The position numbers and the translations under genes are program-made. Positions 34,496 through 43,952 of a DNA stretch of 64,000 bases are shown one piece after another. This DNA is from Phycisphaerae bacterium. GTDB lineage: Bacteria; Planctomycetota; Phycisphaerae; Phycisphaerales; UBA1924. Location of the stretch: positions 48,421 through 112,420 of the forward strand of contig PAKY01000006.1 in NCBI GenBank assembly GCA_002706885.1, given 5' to 3'. The notes beneath the pieces are model-generated. The model was not told the origin of the DNA and did no database searches. It saw nothing but the letters and a program-made list of their open reading frames with translations. Positions within the stretch are counted from its first letter, which is position 1. Each line of letters starts with the position of its first letter.

Positions 34496-36025
34496 GTGCC
34501 TGGGGAGCGCTACAGCAGGGGCGCCCCCCGTGGCATTTCGCTGCGTACGCGGTTGACGATCTGGGTGCTCGCGATCTTCGCGACGATCCAGCTTGTCAGT
34601 GGCGGGGCGCTCTGGTTCTATCAGCGCAGCGCAACGATCGATCTCTTCGAGCAAAGGCTCCTTGAACGGGCCGCCAATATGGCGGCGGAGATCGAGACCA
34701 GCCTCCCCGATCTTGACGAGTCCGCGCTCGACCTGATCGCTCGCCAGGAGCTTCGGTACCCGCACTTCGAGCGATACCGCGTTGATGTCCTGGACGCGGA
34801 CGGTCGGAGCGTGGTGTATCCACAGACCCGCTGGCCGGAGACCGCTCCGGACCTTGCCAGGAGAGCGATCGCCGCGAACACGCACCTCCGGGCGCCGGTG
34901 GTCGATGAGGACGTCGGGTTTTTCGTGTCCGAGGGCGCGAGCGTCGAGGCGATCGCCCTCCCGGTGACCGGACGACTCGGGGAGCAACTCGCAATTGTGG
35001 TTGCGACCAGCGATGCCTTCGTCGCTCGCCAGCTCGCCCTTACCGCACGCGTTTTGATTGCCGGTGGCCTTGTCGGCTTGATCGCCAGTGCGATCAGTGG
35101 CTGGCTGATTGCAGGCATGGCGGTAGATCCCTTCCGGCGCCTCTCAGGCGTGGCTGGACAACTCACCCCGGAGAACCTCGATCGGGAGATCGTCGTCGAG
35201 TCTCCGACGACCGAGGTGTCCGCCCTGACGGAGGAACTCGAGTCCGCCCGCGAGCGTCTCCGGAGTGCCTTTGCGGTGCAGGAGCGGTTCCTTTCGAACA
35301 TTTCCCATGAGATCAAGACGCCGATCGCGACGCTGCTGACCGAGGCTCAAACGATCAATAAGTCCGAACTCAACGACGAGGCCAGGGAGTTCGTGGAGGT
35401 CACAGAGGACGAGATGCGAAAGCTCGGGCGTCTCGTCGAGAGCTTCCTCACGCTCACCCGCGTTCGCGAGGGGTCGGGTGTCACGCGGCCTCGCCGATAT
35501 CCGGCGAACGAACTCGTCATGGACTCGCTCGAGGACTGTCAGCAGATGGCGGAGCAGTACGCGGTCAGGCTGAACCCCAGGCTCGCGTCGGGGGAAGACG
35601 CGATGGACCTGAGCGTCGTCGGTGATCCTGCTCTGCTGCGGACGATGCTCAACAACCTGATCCGTAACGCGATCCGGTTCTCTCCCAAGGAAAGCCGCGT
35701 CGGCGTGGTCGCGTCCCAGGATGACACCACTTTCGTGGTTGCCGTCGACGATGAGGGGCCCGGTATCCCTCCGGAGGTGCTCGAGCACCTGTTCGACCGC
35801 TTCGTTCAGAGCCGTGACGAGGTCCGCCGCGAGCGTGGGCACGGCCTCGGGCTGGCCATCGCGAAGGGGATCGCGGAACTCCACGGGGGGGACGTTGTTG
35901 CCGAGAACCGGCCCGAGGGGGGCGCCCGGTTTACGCTGACCCTTCCGATCGAAGCGGCAGACGGGTCGGGGGTTGCGACCGACGCTGATCACCGGGCGTA
36001 CGAGGTCGCAGACGCCGATCATTGA
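34496..36025 (+). CDS. Membrane sensor histidine kinase
   Basis: A 509-residue kinase that should phosphorylate the preceding regulator. Two transmembrane helices (LTIWVLAIFATIQLVSGGAL about 20-40 and LIAGGLVGLIASAISGWLIA about 187-207) bracket a 140-residue periplasmic sensor without a recognised fold; then HAMP, HisKA with FLSNISHEIKTPIATLL (His about 271), and HATPase with NLIRNAIRFSPKES, DEGPGIPPEVLEHLF and GHGLGLAIAKGI. Start is GTG 34496, three bases after the regulator stop. Kinase and regulator are one operon. Confidence 0.93.
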   Translation: MPGERYSRGAPRGISLRTRLTIWVLAIFATIQLVSGGALWFYQRSATIDLFEQRLLERAANMAAEIETSLPDLDESALDLIARQELRYPHFERYRVDVLDADGRSVVYPQTRWPETAPDLARRAIAANTHLRAPVVDEDVGFFVSEGASVEAIALPVTGRLGEQLAIVVATSDAFVARQLALTARVLIAGGLVGLIASAISGWLIAGMAVDPFRRLSGVAGQLTPENLDREIVVESPTTEVSALTEELESARERLRSAFAVQERFLSNISHEIKTPIATLLTEAQTINKSELNDEAREFVEVTEDEMRKLGRLVESFLTLTRVREGSGVTRPRRYPANELVMDSLEDCQQMAEQYAVRLNPRLASGEDAMDLSVVGDPALLRTMLNNLIRNAIRFSPKESRVGVVASQDDTTFVVAVDDEGPGIPPEVLEHLFDRFVQSRDEVRRERGHGLGLAIAKGIAELHGGDVVAENRPEGGARFTLTLPIEAADGSGVATDADHRAYEVADADH

Positions 36026-36231
36026 CTCCGACCCCGACGCTTGGCATGATTACGCTCCCCGCCGATGCTGTCGGGGCTTCCGTCCACGATGGCCGAGTGT
36101 TCGCCATGGCGGCGAACAGGTCCGGAGCTTCGGCGGCACATGCAGCGTCATCTACCATACCTCTTGTCGCGTCGGAATCATCCCAAGGCTCTGATCGCTC
36201 CGCGGGGCGTTGAGGCCGCGAGACGTCGCTC

Positions 36232-37104
36232 GTGATCGACTTCTTCTCCAAGCTGCTCGATACGAGTGACTTTCCGGCTCGCTGGCACTGCGGAAACTGG
36301 ACGGCGTTCAACGGCTGGCTCCACATCGTCTCAGACGGCCTGATCTTCGTTGCCTACGCGGCCATCCCGGCGGCCCTCTTCGTGCTGCTCAGGACTCGTC
36401 GCGACGTCGCTTTTCCGGCGATCGGCTGGCTCTTCGTGGCGTTCATCCTGTCGTGCGGGCTGACGCACGCCGTGGAGGCCTCGATCTTCTGGTGGCCGGC
36501 GTACCGCCTGAGTGGTGTCATGAAGGCAGTCACGGCGGGCGTATCGCTCGTGACGGCGGCCGCACTGGTTCACGCGCTTCCGGCAGCGATCGCGCTACCC
36601 GGAGTAAAGCGAGCAAACGACCAACTTCAGGCCGCGATCGAGCGAGAGCGACTCCTTCACGACAAGCTCTCCGCTACGCATCGAGAGCTTGAGACCCGCA
36701 CGAGCCGCCTTGCCATGCGGGAGCGTCGGATGCGTGACGCGCTCGGCGCGGCGATGGCTTGCGGCGTCTCTTGGGAGATCGAGACCAATCGCATCGTCTC
36801 TCACCTCGGTTTCTTCGAGGCGATGCGCGCCGCGGATGTCGACTGGAACAACGAACTCGACGCGTGGACCACACTCGTGCCAGCCGAAGATGCTGACGAG
36901 CTTCGGGAGGCCGCTCGACGGGCCGCGGTCGCGGGTGAGCCATTCCATCATCGCATGCGCCTTCTCGGTCACGAGGAACGTTGGGACGTACGCCTGACGG
37001 CGAGACCCGAACCGCATGTCGCCGGGCAACCCGCCGTCATGTCGGGCATGTTTGGGCTTGCGCCCTCTGGCACGTCGCGCGGTTCGTCCCCCCCAACGTT
37101 CTGA
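36232..37104 (+). CDS. Ethylene-receptor-like copper-binding membrane sensor with PAS-like domain, no kinase
   Basis: A 290-residue protein. Three membrane helices match the sensor domain of plant ETR1 and cyanobacterial SynEtr1: HIVSDGLIFVAYAAIP carries Asp35 and Tyr42, FILSCGLTHAVEA carries Cys75 and His79. Spacings (Asp to Tyr 7, Asp to Cys 40, Cys to His 4) equal ETR1 Asp25, Tyr32, Cys65 and His69, where Cys and His bind Cu(I) and ethylene. A coiled coil (about 125-165) and a PAS-like region (168-280) follow, then the chain ends; no HisKA, GGDEF or other output is present. Start is GTG 36232. It needs a partner or is a truncated kinase. Confidence 0.85.
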   Translation: MIDFFSKLLDTSDFPARWHCGNWTAFNGWLHIVSDGLIFVAYAAIPAALFVLLRTRRDVAFPAIGWLFVAFILSCGLTHAVEASIFWWPAYRLSGVMKAVTAGVSLVTAAALVHALPAAIALPGVKRANDQLQAAIERERLLHDKLSATHRELETRTSRLAMRERRMRDALGAAMACGVSWEIETNRIVSHLGFFEAMRAADVDWNNELDAWTTLVPAEDADELREAARRAAVAGEPFHHRMRLLGHEERWDVRLTARPEPHVAGQPAVMSGMFGLAPSGTSRGSSPPTF

Positions 37105-37271
37105 TCGACACTGCCTCGGCCGCCCGCGTCCAACGGCACGAGGGGAGTTGGGTCGGGATGACCTGGTGGGACTGACTCGTTTCGTCACCGTGGTGGTCAA
37201 CGCACGCCGCGGTTGCGACCTGCCGTTTCTCGATCAAGCGGACGTTTCCAGACGACCATCCGCCGTAGAAA

Positions 37272-37304
37272 TACCCCCGCGGGCCGATCGGGCCGACGGG
37301 GGTA
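37272..37304 (-). terminator. Terminator after the PRC-barrel gene
   Basis: TACCCCC (37272-37278) pairs with GGGGGTA (37298-37304), with an inner GGCC/GGCC pairing. It lies 23 nt beyond the stop codon of the minus-strand gene at 37327. The T-tract on the minus strand is short (ATTTCT). Confidence 0.5.
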
Positions 37305-37326
37305 GGAGAACAGAAAGGCGCTGCTA

Positions 37327-39006
37327 TCAACCGGCGTCCCAGAGAGGCTTGTTGTTGCGCCAGAGCTCGATGGTGCGTCCATCGGCGGTGTTGATCTTGT
37401 TTGCGACCAACAGGTGAACGCCGTTCACTTCTGCCGACTTCCCACTTACCGTGACACGGTCACCCTCGCGGAGCGAGACCGACTGCTTGTCCAGGAACCA
37501 ACGAGGGCCAACGACGATCCGCTCGGGGCCGTCTTCACCCTCAAGTGTGATGGTCAGGGCGTCGCTCGAGGTTCCGTCGAGCGTTTCGGACGCGACACCG
37601 CGAACGGTCCCTTGGCGCTCGAAGTCCTTGCCGTCCTCGATGGCCTCAGCCAGGTCACTGTCCTGCGACCATCCTCCGAGCGAGGTGGCTCCACGCCATT
37701 CCTGACGATCCCGGGCGTCGAACTCGACAACGTCAACCTTGAACACCTCGTACAGCGGCTCAAGTCGGCCGTCCTGAGCGAACACCTGCACGTCGTCGGG
37801 CATGGTGTCACAGGTCAGGAGCATGTCCTTGTCCGCGTCGATGGTGACCGCATCGCGTCCGATCGCCGCGATCGGCCAGGGGACGACCCGGTTCTCATCG
37901 CCGATACCCAGGAAATTCTCATCCGGGTCGAACGTCAGCAGGGCGATTCGGCCGGAATTGGCCTCGATGACCGCATCGGCAATGTCACCGCCGTCTTCGT
38001 CGCGAGCGTTCGCGTCCATGCCAACGAGTTCGGACAGGCGGATCAGTCGGGGCAGACGCTCGCGAGTGGCGACTCGGTCGGGAGACTTGTCGCGACGGTC
38101 GCGGTCAGGAGTCGTGGTCATGTAGCCGTCGCTATCTCTGTGATCGCGCTCGGTGACCGGGCTCTGTCGATCCGAATTCCCGCGACGCTCGGACTTGCGT
38201 TCGGCTCGCCACTGGGGATGTCCCTCAGCGGTCCGAAGATTGAGGTCCTCGCCGTCGATCTCGGCCTCGGTGGCGATCCACCGACCGTCGGTTGACCCGG
38301 TCAGGCGGTGGGCCTTGATCTTGACTTCGTCGCCGCGCATCGGAGCGGCGGTTTGGCTCATGACGTACCACGTCGGTCCGAGGACGATGCGCTGAACGGG
38401 GGCGTCGGTGTCATCACCTCGGATCGTGACGATAACCTGGTCACCGGTCCGGTCCACTGAGTCGACACGCCCCTTCACGGTCTCGGTCTTGTTCTCCCGA
38501 AGCGACCGCTCGTAACCGTCCTCGAGATCCCGATCGGCATCTTCGTCAAGACGGTCCATGATGTCTGACATCTCGCGACCCCAGGAGTCGCTCTCGAGCT
38601 CGACCCAGTTCTCCGGGACGAACTCAGGCGCCTTCTCGATCATCTCGGGCGTGGCGTCGAGGCGAAGCCGCGTCGCCGCGGTGTCGGTTGCGAAAGATGC
38701 GTATGGGATCGCGACGCGCTTCCCGCCGAACCCGAGCACGCCCCCGTCGCGAAGGACAACGTACTGGAGTCGGCCGCTCCCGCGGTCGACCAGCACGTCA
38801 TCAACGGCTCCAACCACCTGCTGGTTGGCGTTCACAATGCTGCTTCCGAGGAGTTCCTCGGCCCGAACAAATCGGAGTGAGGTCTTGCCGTCGACCTCGC
38901 CAGCCATGTACGAAGACTGTCCCTGCGCCGCAGCGGTGGTGATAGGCAGGGTCGTTCCAGCGATGGTCGCGATCGAAACCGTGGTAATCAGTGCGCGAAG
39001 GTTCAT
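37327..39006 (-). CDS. Exported protein with duplicated PRC-barrel-type domains
   Basis: A 559-residue secreted protein (signal peptide LITTVSIATIAGTTLPITTA). It is built of two similar halves. Each has a PRC-barrel-like part (VRAEELLGSSIVNANQQVVG with VLGFGGKRVAIPYASF; IRLSELVGMDANARDEDGG with NRVVPWPIAAIG) followed by a beta domain ending in a common pattern (QRIVLGPTWYVMSQ / ERIVVGPRWFLDKQ, then GDEVKIKAHR / GDRVTVSGKS). The middle is Arg/Asp-rich and probably unfolded. PRC barrels are interaction modules; the role is unknown but such proteins sit in stress clusters. Confidence 0.85.
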   Translation of the reverse strand: MNLRALITTVSIATIAGTTLPITTAAAQGQSSYMAGEVDGKTSLRFVRAEELLGSSIVNANQQVVGAVDDVLVDRGSGRLQYVVLRDGGVLGFGGKRVAIPYASFATDTAATRLRLDATPEMIEKAPEFVPENWVELESDSWGREMSDIMDRLDEDADRDLEDGYERSLRENKTETVKGRVDSVDRTGDQVIVTIRGDDTDAPVQRIVLGPTWYVMSQTAAPMRGDEVKIKAHRLTGSTDGRWIATEAEIDGEDLNLRTAEGHPQWRAERKSERRGNSDRQSPVTERDHRDSDGYMTTTPDRDRRDKSPDRVATRERLPRLIRLSELVGMDANARDEDGGDIADAVIEANSGRIALLTFDPDENFLGIGDENRVVPWPIAAIGRDAVTIDADKDMLLTCDTMPDDVQVFAQDGRLEPLYEVFKVDVVEFDARDRQEWRGATSLGGWSQDSDLAEAIEDGKDFERQGTVRGVASETLDGTSSDALTITLEGEDGPERIVVGPRWFLDKQSVSLREGDRVTVSGKSAEVNGVHLLVANKINTADGRTIELWRNNKPLWDAG

Positions 39007-39229
39007 ACCATTTCCTTTCGATGTGGCCGCGGCTCACGCTGCCGCTTCCGACCGGCCCTATGCCGGCGTCAATAGAAACGACACCAGCCTGAGCCCCATC
39101 GTGAGGACCCCGTGAATTCGGCCTCACGAACGCGTTTATCCGCGTTCCTGGCGTCTGGGAATGGACACATGAAGCACAATTCACCGATCGATTCCTGCGC
39201 GTGGACGCGGGACAACGAAACATGTCAGA

Positions 39230-40270
39230 ATGCTTCTGCCAGCCGATTCTGAGCGCCGCGCCTCTTTGTCGACACACCTGGAGTCCTCCCGCGTGATCGA
39301 GCGTCCGTCCGATGCCCCAGACCTCTCCTCCGTCTTCGGCTGGGAAGGCAAGCGTGTTGGTCTGCTTTTCAACGCGTCCTCCGGACGGTCCGTCGCGCGG
39401 GGCATGGCGGAGCGCCTCGCAATCCTGCTCGACTCGCTCGGGGCGAAGGTTCCCGCCATTCGAACCCACCAGTCGGATTTTCGGGAGCAGATGCGCATCA
39501 TTTCCGAGGAGGCGCCGGACGTCGTCGTCGCTATCGGTGGGGACGGGACGGCAAACGCAGGGGCCACTCTCGCGTCGGAGCTGGACGTCCCCGTGCTCAT
39601 CGTTCCGGCGGGGACGATGAACCTCCTCGCCCGTGACCTGGACATCCCGATCGACTTTTCCGAGCTGATCGATCGTGTCGTTCGCTGCGTCGAGCGACGT
39701 GTGGACATGGGGGAGGTGAACGGCCGCCCGTTCCTCCACTCGTCCGTCGTCGGGGCCGTTCCGGAACTCGCGCGCGTTCGCGAATCGATGCGAGAGGCCG
39801 CGTCGGTCGGCCAATGGTTGCATCGGGCGACGCGTTACCTCCGGATAGCGCTCGCCGACCACGAGTATTCCGTCGATCTTGATTCAGAGCGTGGGCATGC
39901 GAGCCGGGTCTGCCAGTCCGTGATTGTGACGTGCAATGAACTTGCTGACGCGGGGTTCCTCGAGTATCGACGCGAGCGGCTCGACGCCGGGCGGTTGGGC
40001 GTCTACGTGGCAGCGCATCGTGGGCCGCTTGCGCGGGCCCGTGCCTTGCTCTCTCTCATGCGCGGCAAGCTCCGTCACGACCGAGAGGTTGCGAGCGCCT
40101 CGTGCGAACGCCTCTCCGTTGATACGCGCCGTCGATCCATGTTGGTGTCCAATGATGGGGAGGTTCTGAGGCTCCGAACGCCGCTCGAGTACGGCATCAA
40201 GCGCAAGGCGTTGCGGGCTCTCGTCCCCGTCGGAGGCCAGGTGCCGGTGGAAGCGAGCGGCGATTCGTGA
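39230..40270 (+). CDS. Diacylglycerol kinase-family lipid kinase
   Basis: A 346-residue protein of the DagK/YegS/sphingosine kinase fold. The nucleotide motif VVVAIGGDGTANAGATL and PAGTMNLLARDL are exact for the family; RVGLLFNASSGRS opens the domain and NDGEVLRLRTPLEYGI closes it. It should phosphorylate a membrane lipid such as diacylglycerol. The start is not certain: ATG 39230 lacks a strong site and GTG 39293 is an alternative that still keeps the whole domain. The TGA overlaps the next start (GTGA), so the following phosphoesterase is coupled. Confidence 0.88.
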   Translation: MLLPADSERRASLSTHLESSRVIERPSDAPDLSSVFGWEGKRVGLLFNASSGRSVARGMAERLAILLDSLGAKVPAIRTHQSDFREQMRIISEEAPDVVVAIGGDGTANAGATLASELDVPVLIVPAGTMNLLARDLDIPIDFSELIDRVVRCVERRVDMGEVNGRPFLHSSVVGAVPELARVRESMREAASVGQWLHRATRYLRIALADHEYSVDLDSERGHASRVCQSVIVTCNELADAGFLEYRRERLDAGRLGVYVAAHRGPLARARALLSLMRGKLRHDREVASASCERLSVDTRRRSMLVSNDGEVLRLRTPLEYGIKRKALRALVPVGGQVPVEASGDS

Positions 40271-41130
40271 GGATTGCGCATCTGTCGGACATTCACTTTG
40301 GGACCGCTGACCACGATGTCGTCGAAGCGATGGTCGAGGCGGTTCACGCGAGTAAGCCCGACGTCGTCGTCGCGAGCGGTGACTTCACGATGGCGGGGCG
40401 ACGGAGCGAGTTCCGGGACGCTGCCACGCTTATCGCTCGGCTGCCACAGCCGGTCCTCGCGACCCCCGGCAATCACGATCTGCCGGTTTACAACATCCTC
40501 GAACGGTTCGTTCGGCCGTTCGCCCGCTATCGCCGGTACCTTGCACCGCAAACGCTTGATCGGTTCAGAAACGCAGACGTCGCGCTGCTCACGCTGAACT
40601 CGGCGCGGCGTTGGGATCTATCGCTCAATTGGTCTCATGGTCGGCTCTCGGATGAGCAGGTCGAGCGAGCCGATCGGTTCTTCGCCTCGGCGCAGGACGT
40701 TCGCTTCAGGGCGTTGATCGTTCATCACCCGTTCTACGTGCCCGAGGAACTCCCTGGGTTCAAGAAGATCGGGAACGCTGAAGCGATGCTTCGCGTTCTC
40801 GCGGCCCGGCGCGTCCATGCCGTGCTGAGCGGGCACCTCCATCAGCAGAGCGTGACGTCGCGGTCACTCACCGTCGCGGAGGACGAGCGGACGGTTCATC
40901 TGCTGCAGGTCGCGAGCGCCGCGTCCACACGCCGTCGGAACCAGCCGAACGCGTTCAATGTTCTCGATATCGATCGCGATGGTGTCTGGCTCACCGAGCA
41001 CATCGGCGACGACGACAGATTCACGTCAATGGAACCGAGGCTTGTTATCCCGTTGCAAGCGCCGACGCCGGGCCAGCCGGGCCGTGCGAGGGAACGGCCG
41101 ATTGAAGAAATCACCGGATCCGAGTTGTAG
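40267..41130 (+). CDS. Calcineurin-like metallophosphoesterase
   Basis: A 287-residue phosphoesterase with all metal-binding blocks in order: MRIAHLSDIHFG, VVASGDFTMAG, LATPGNHDLP, LIVHHPFY and VLSGHLHQQS. It likely hydrolyses a phosphomono- or diester with two metal ions. Coupled by a 4-nt overlap to the lipid kinase gene, it may remove or remodel lipid phosphate; some homologues act in lipid A or cyclic nucleotide turnover. GTG 40267 is the start since the DIH motif follows within eight residues. Confidence 0.92.
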   Translation: MRIAHLSDIHFGTADHDVVEAMVEAVHASKPDVVVASGDFTMAGRRSEFRDAATLIARLPQPVLATPGNHDLPVYNILERFVRPFARYRRYLAPQTLDRFRNADVALLTLNSARRWDLSLNWSHGRLSDEQVERADRFFASAQDVRFRALIVHHPFYVPEELPGFKKIGNAEAMLRVLAARRVHAVLSGHLHQQSVTSRSLTVAEDERTVHLLQVASAASTRRRNQPNAFNVLDIDRDGVWLTEHIGDDDRFTSMEPRLVIPLQAPTPGQPGRARERPIEEITGSEL

Positions 41131-41189
41131 CGCGAGTTGCCCGTCGCTCTGAAACGCCATGAGAATTTCGCAGGGCTAGGTCACGCCGA

Positions 41190-41570
41190 ATGACGAAACG
41201 AGAAGAGACGAATACGACGCAGCAGGTCAGGCCGTGGGTGGACGAGCTCGCAACGCTCATGGATTCGAAGTTCCGCGTGCCGGGCACGTCGATCCGGTTC
41301 GGGCTCGATCCCGTGATCGGACTGATACCTGGGGTCGGGGACACGGCGACACTGATGATCGGTGTGGCGATGTTCGCCGAGGCGTATCGCCTCCGACTTG
41401 GCTCTGGCGTGATGGCTCGGATGGCGATCAATCTGGTCATCGATTGGCTCGCGGGTCTGGTCCCCGGCGTCGACATCGTCCTCGATACGGCGGTGAAGGC
41501 CCACTCGAAGAACGCGAGGCTCCTGAAGCGGGCCGCCGCCGACCGCGGCTCGGCGGCGGTGGCAAAGTAG
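41190..41570 (+). CDS. DUF4112 membrane protein
   Basis: A 126-residue protein matching DUF4112: KFRVPGTSIRFGLDPVIGLI, PGVGDTATLMIGVAMFAEAY, NLVIDWLAGLVPGVDIVLDT and an ending in KAHSKNARLLKRA. It has two hydrophobic helices that each begin with a LIPGVGD/LVPGVD motif. Function unknown. It lies 59 nt after the phosphoesterase gene and may be the last gene of that operon, since a strong terminator follows. Confidence 0.9.
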   Translation: MTKREETNTTQQVRPWVDELATLMDSKFRVPGTSIRFGLDPVIGLIPGVGDTATLMIGVAMFAEAYRLRLGSGVMARMAINLVIDWLAGLVPGVDIVLDTAVKAHSKNARLLKRAAADRGSAAVAK

Positions 41571-41592
41571 GGCACAGCGTCGTTGCGCAATG

Positions 41593-41628
41593 AAAACGGG
41601 CCCGGACGTCGAGTGACGTCCGGGCCCG
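41593..41628. terminator. Strong bidirectional terminator between convergent genes
   Basis: CGGGCCCGGACGTC (41597-41610) and GACGTCCGGGCCCG (41615-41628) form a perfect 14-bp stem with a GAGT loop. On the minus strand TTTT follows (complement of 41593-41596), serving the chemotaxis receptor gene; on the plus strand the downstream T-tract is weak but the stem can act on the DUF4112 transcript. Confidence 0.85.
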
Positions 41629-41652
41629 CTTGATCGGAGACGGGTTCGAGAG

Positions 41653-43644
41653 TCAGATCTGGAACTGCTCGGTCAGACGGCGCAGGTCCTCGGCCTTCCG
41701 AGACAGCGAGGCGACGGCGCCAGCGGACTCTTCGCAGCCGCGTGCGGTACGGTCGGCCGAGTCGGCGATCTCCGTGACCGAGCGTCCGACCTCCTCGGCC
41801 GTCGCGGCCTGCTGGTCTGTCGCGGACGCAATGGACGACACCACAGCGGAGATGTTGCGAGATCCGGCGACGATCTGCTCGAGAGCCATGCCCGCCTCGG
41901 TCACGCTCGAGACGCCCGCGTTCACACGGTCCTTGCCACGGTCCATGCGTTCGACCGCCTCGACCGTTGTGCCCTGGATCGCGTCGATCGCGGACGCCAC
42001 GTCGGCGGTCGCCTGTGTCGTGCGATCGGCAAGCTTGCGGACCTCGTCCGCGACGACGGCGAATCCGCGGCCGTGCTCGCCCGCACGGGCGGCCTCGATG
42101 GCCGCGTTGAGGGCGAGGAGGTTCGTCTGGTCGGCGATGTCGTTGATCACGGCGATGATCTCACCGATCTCCTCGCCGCGCCGTCCGAGTTCACCGACGC
42201 ACGACGACGAGGCCTGGACCGCCTCAACAATCTCGTTCATGGTCTGGATCGTCTGGCGGACGATCTCGCCACCGGCCTCGGCCCGCTCGCCGGCCTCATC
42301 GGCCTGACCGGCGCCATCGGACGACTTGCCTGCGACCTCTGCGACCGACGCCGCCATCTCCTGGACCGCCGCGGCGATCTTGGAGACCTGAAGACCCTGG
42401 TCACGGGCGCCGTCGGCGATCTGCTCGGACGTCGCCGACATCTGCGTCGCGCCGGACGAGACCTCGATCGCGGCCGACTTCACGGTGCCGATCAGGTTCT
42501 TGAGCGACACCTGCATCGCATCCACCGCTCGAGCGACGTCGCCGATCTCGTCGCTTCGGCTCAACTCGAGCGGGGCGCCGGTAAGATTCTTGTTCGCGAT
42601 CTCCTCCGTGCGCGTCCGGACCACGGAGAGCCCGTTCGCGATCGATCGTGACACGATGACCGCAACCGTGACGCCGACACCGACTGCCAACGCCGTGCCG
42701 ATGCCCACGAACGTGAGGAGGTTCGAACGGGACTGCTTGAACGCCGCAATCGAGGCGTCACGGATCTCGGCCTGGCGTGTGGCGATCGTGCCGGCGAGGT
42801 TGTTCGCCTCGATGGCGAGCGGGGTCACCTTATTGAGGCAGATGTCTTCCGACACGCACCAGCCATCCTTGCCGCGGATCGCGACGGCTTCCTTCGTCAT
42901 CGCGAGGAACTGCTCACGGTTGTCGAGGTACGACTGAAAGTTCTCATCCTGCGACGGCGTCAGAAGCGGTCGCATCGTCATCAGACGGTCCACCGAGGCC
43001 TGGCACTCGGTTGCGCAGGATGTGAAGTCGGAGAGCGCATCCTCGGTTCCGTCGGCGAGGTACTCGCTCGCGGCCGCGCTCGTCTTGAGGAAGTGGCCCT
43101 TCGCCGCCGCGAGTCGCTCGACGAGCAGCTTCCGCTCCGCCGTGGCTTCGAGATCGCGTTCCTCTTCGAGCACCGCGTCGATCGACTCCAGCATCCGATC
43201 CCCATACGGCTCCGCGTCGACGAAGAACAGCGTTGTCGCCGGCATATCCTGGGGCGTGTGCGCGACCGCGGCGATGCGGTCCTGCTGCTCGCGGAAGAGC
43301 TTCAGCGTCTCCTTCAGCTTCGCGAGTGACTTGATCGACTCCTCGTCGTCCCAATAGGCCGAGAGTTCGACGAGTTCGGCCTCGTTCTTATTGATCTCTT
43401 CCCACGCTTCAAGCCGCTCGTCAGCAAGCGCCTGGAGTCCCAGGATCATGTAGCCGCGGTGCATCGACAACGCGTGGTGGAGTTCGCCCTGAACCTGCTG
43501 TGCGTTCTCAACAGACGGGATGGCGACGTCCAGGATCGCGTCGGACTTGCCGACCTGCCAGAACACGCCGCCCGCGAGCGCAGTGGTCAGAACGAGGATC
43601 GCTCCGAATCCGATCGCGAGCTTTCGAGAGATGGTCCACTTCAT
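41653..43644 (-). CDS. Methyl-accepting chemotaxis protein
   Basis: A 663-residue receptor. Transmembrane helix 1 ([20 protein letters not shown]), a long periplasmic helical sensor (about 300 residues, with Cys pairs near [11 protein letters not shown] and [10 protein letters not shown]), helix 2 ([20 protein letters not shown]), HAMP, then the cytoplasmic hairpin with [20 protein letters not shown] and [17 protein letters not shown], the CheA/CheW contact tip. No C-terminal NWETF-type tether. ATG 43644 follows GAAGGAAAG. No other chemotaxis gene is in the window, so it must feed arrays encoded elsewhere. Confidence 0.94.
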   Translation of the reverse strand: MKWTISRKLAIGFGAILVLTTALAGGVFWQVGKSDAILDVAIPSVENAQQVQGELHHALSMHRGYMILGLQALADERLEAWEEINKNEAELVELSAYWDDEESIKSLAKLKETLKLFREQQDRIAAVAHTPQDMPATTLFFVDAEPYGDRMLESIDAVLEEERDLEATAERKLLVERLAAAKGHFLKTSAAASEYLADGTEDALSDFTSCATECQASVDRLMTMRPLLTPSQDENFQSYLDNREQFLAMTKEAVAIRGKDGWCVSEDICLNKVTPLAIEANNLAGTIATRQAEIRDASIAAFKQSRSNLLTFVGIGTALAVGVGVTVAVIVSRSIANGLSVVRTRTEEIANKNLTGAPLELSRSDEIGDVARAVDAMQVSLKNLIGTVKSAAIEVSSGATQMSATSEQIADGARDQGLQVSKIAAAVQEMAASVAEVAGKSSDGAGQADEAGERAEAGGEIVRQTIQTMNEIVEAVQASSSCVGELGRRGEEIGEIIAVINDIADQTNLLALNAAIEAARAGEHGRGFAVVADEVRKLADRTTQATADVASAIDAIQGTTVEAVERMDRGKDRVNAGVSSVTEAGMALEQIVAGSRNISAVVSSIASATDQQAATAEEVGRSVTEIADSADRTARGCEESAGAVASLSRKAEDLRRLTEQFQI

Positions 43645-43952
43645 GGTTCGTCTTTCCTTCGAGCGAGGTCGCACTACCGCCGGCGCCGGTCTACGCCGAA
43701 TCAGGCGTGGTTCTGCATCGGGCGAATCCGCCTCAACCTTCGCCCCCCGCGGGCAATCGACCCGGATCCAGAACAGATTGTGACGACCACCACCTTCCGA
43801 AAGACGCCCTCATGCAGGGGATAGGGCGATCCCAAATGTGATAATCCGGTTTTGTTGGGCGAGGGAGCCTCGACGGGTTCGATATGGGCGCAGCGAAAAA
43901 CGAGCGTGGACCAGCCATCGCTCGTTCGAACGTCGTGCAACTGTGGATCCGG
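43645..43952. other. Intergenic region between receptor gene start and TadG-like gene end
   Basis: 308 bases; both flanking genes are on the minus strand. It should hold the promoter of the chemotaxis receptor, but I find no convincing box pair. A weak 5-bp hairpin CGAGG/CCTCG lies near 43870 on the minus strand without a T-run, so the end of the TadG-like transcript is not marked. No coding frame is convincing. Confidence 0.4.

Noticed and set aside
37070..37175. Frameshift at a run of seven Cs extending the ethylene-receptor-like protein
   Set aside because: The alternative frame adds about 26 residues ending in MTWWD and stops; it does not reach a kinase domain, so a shift would not restore a longer protein.
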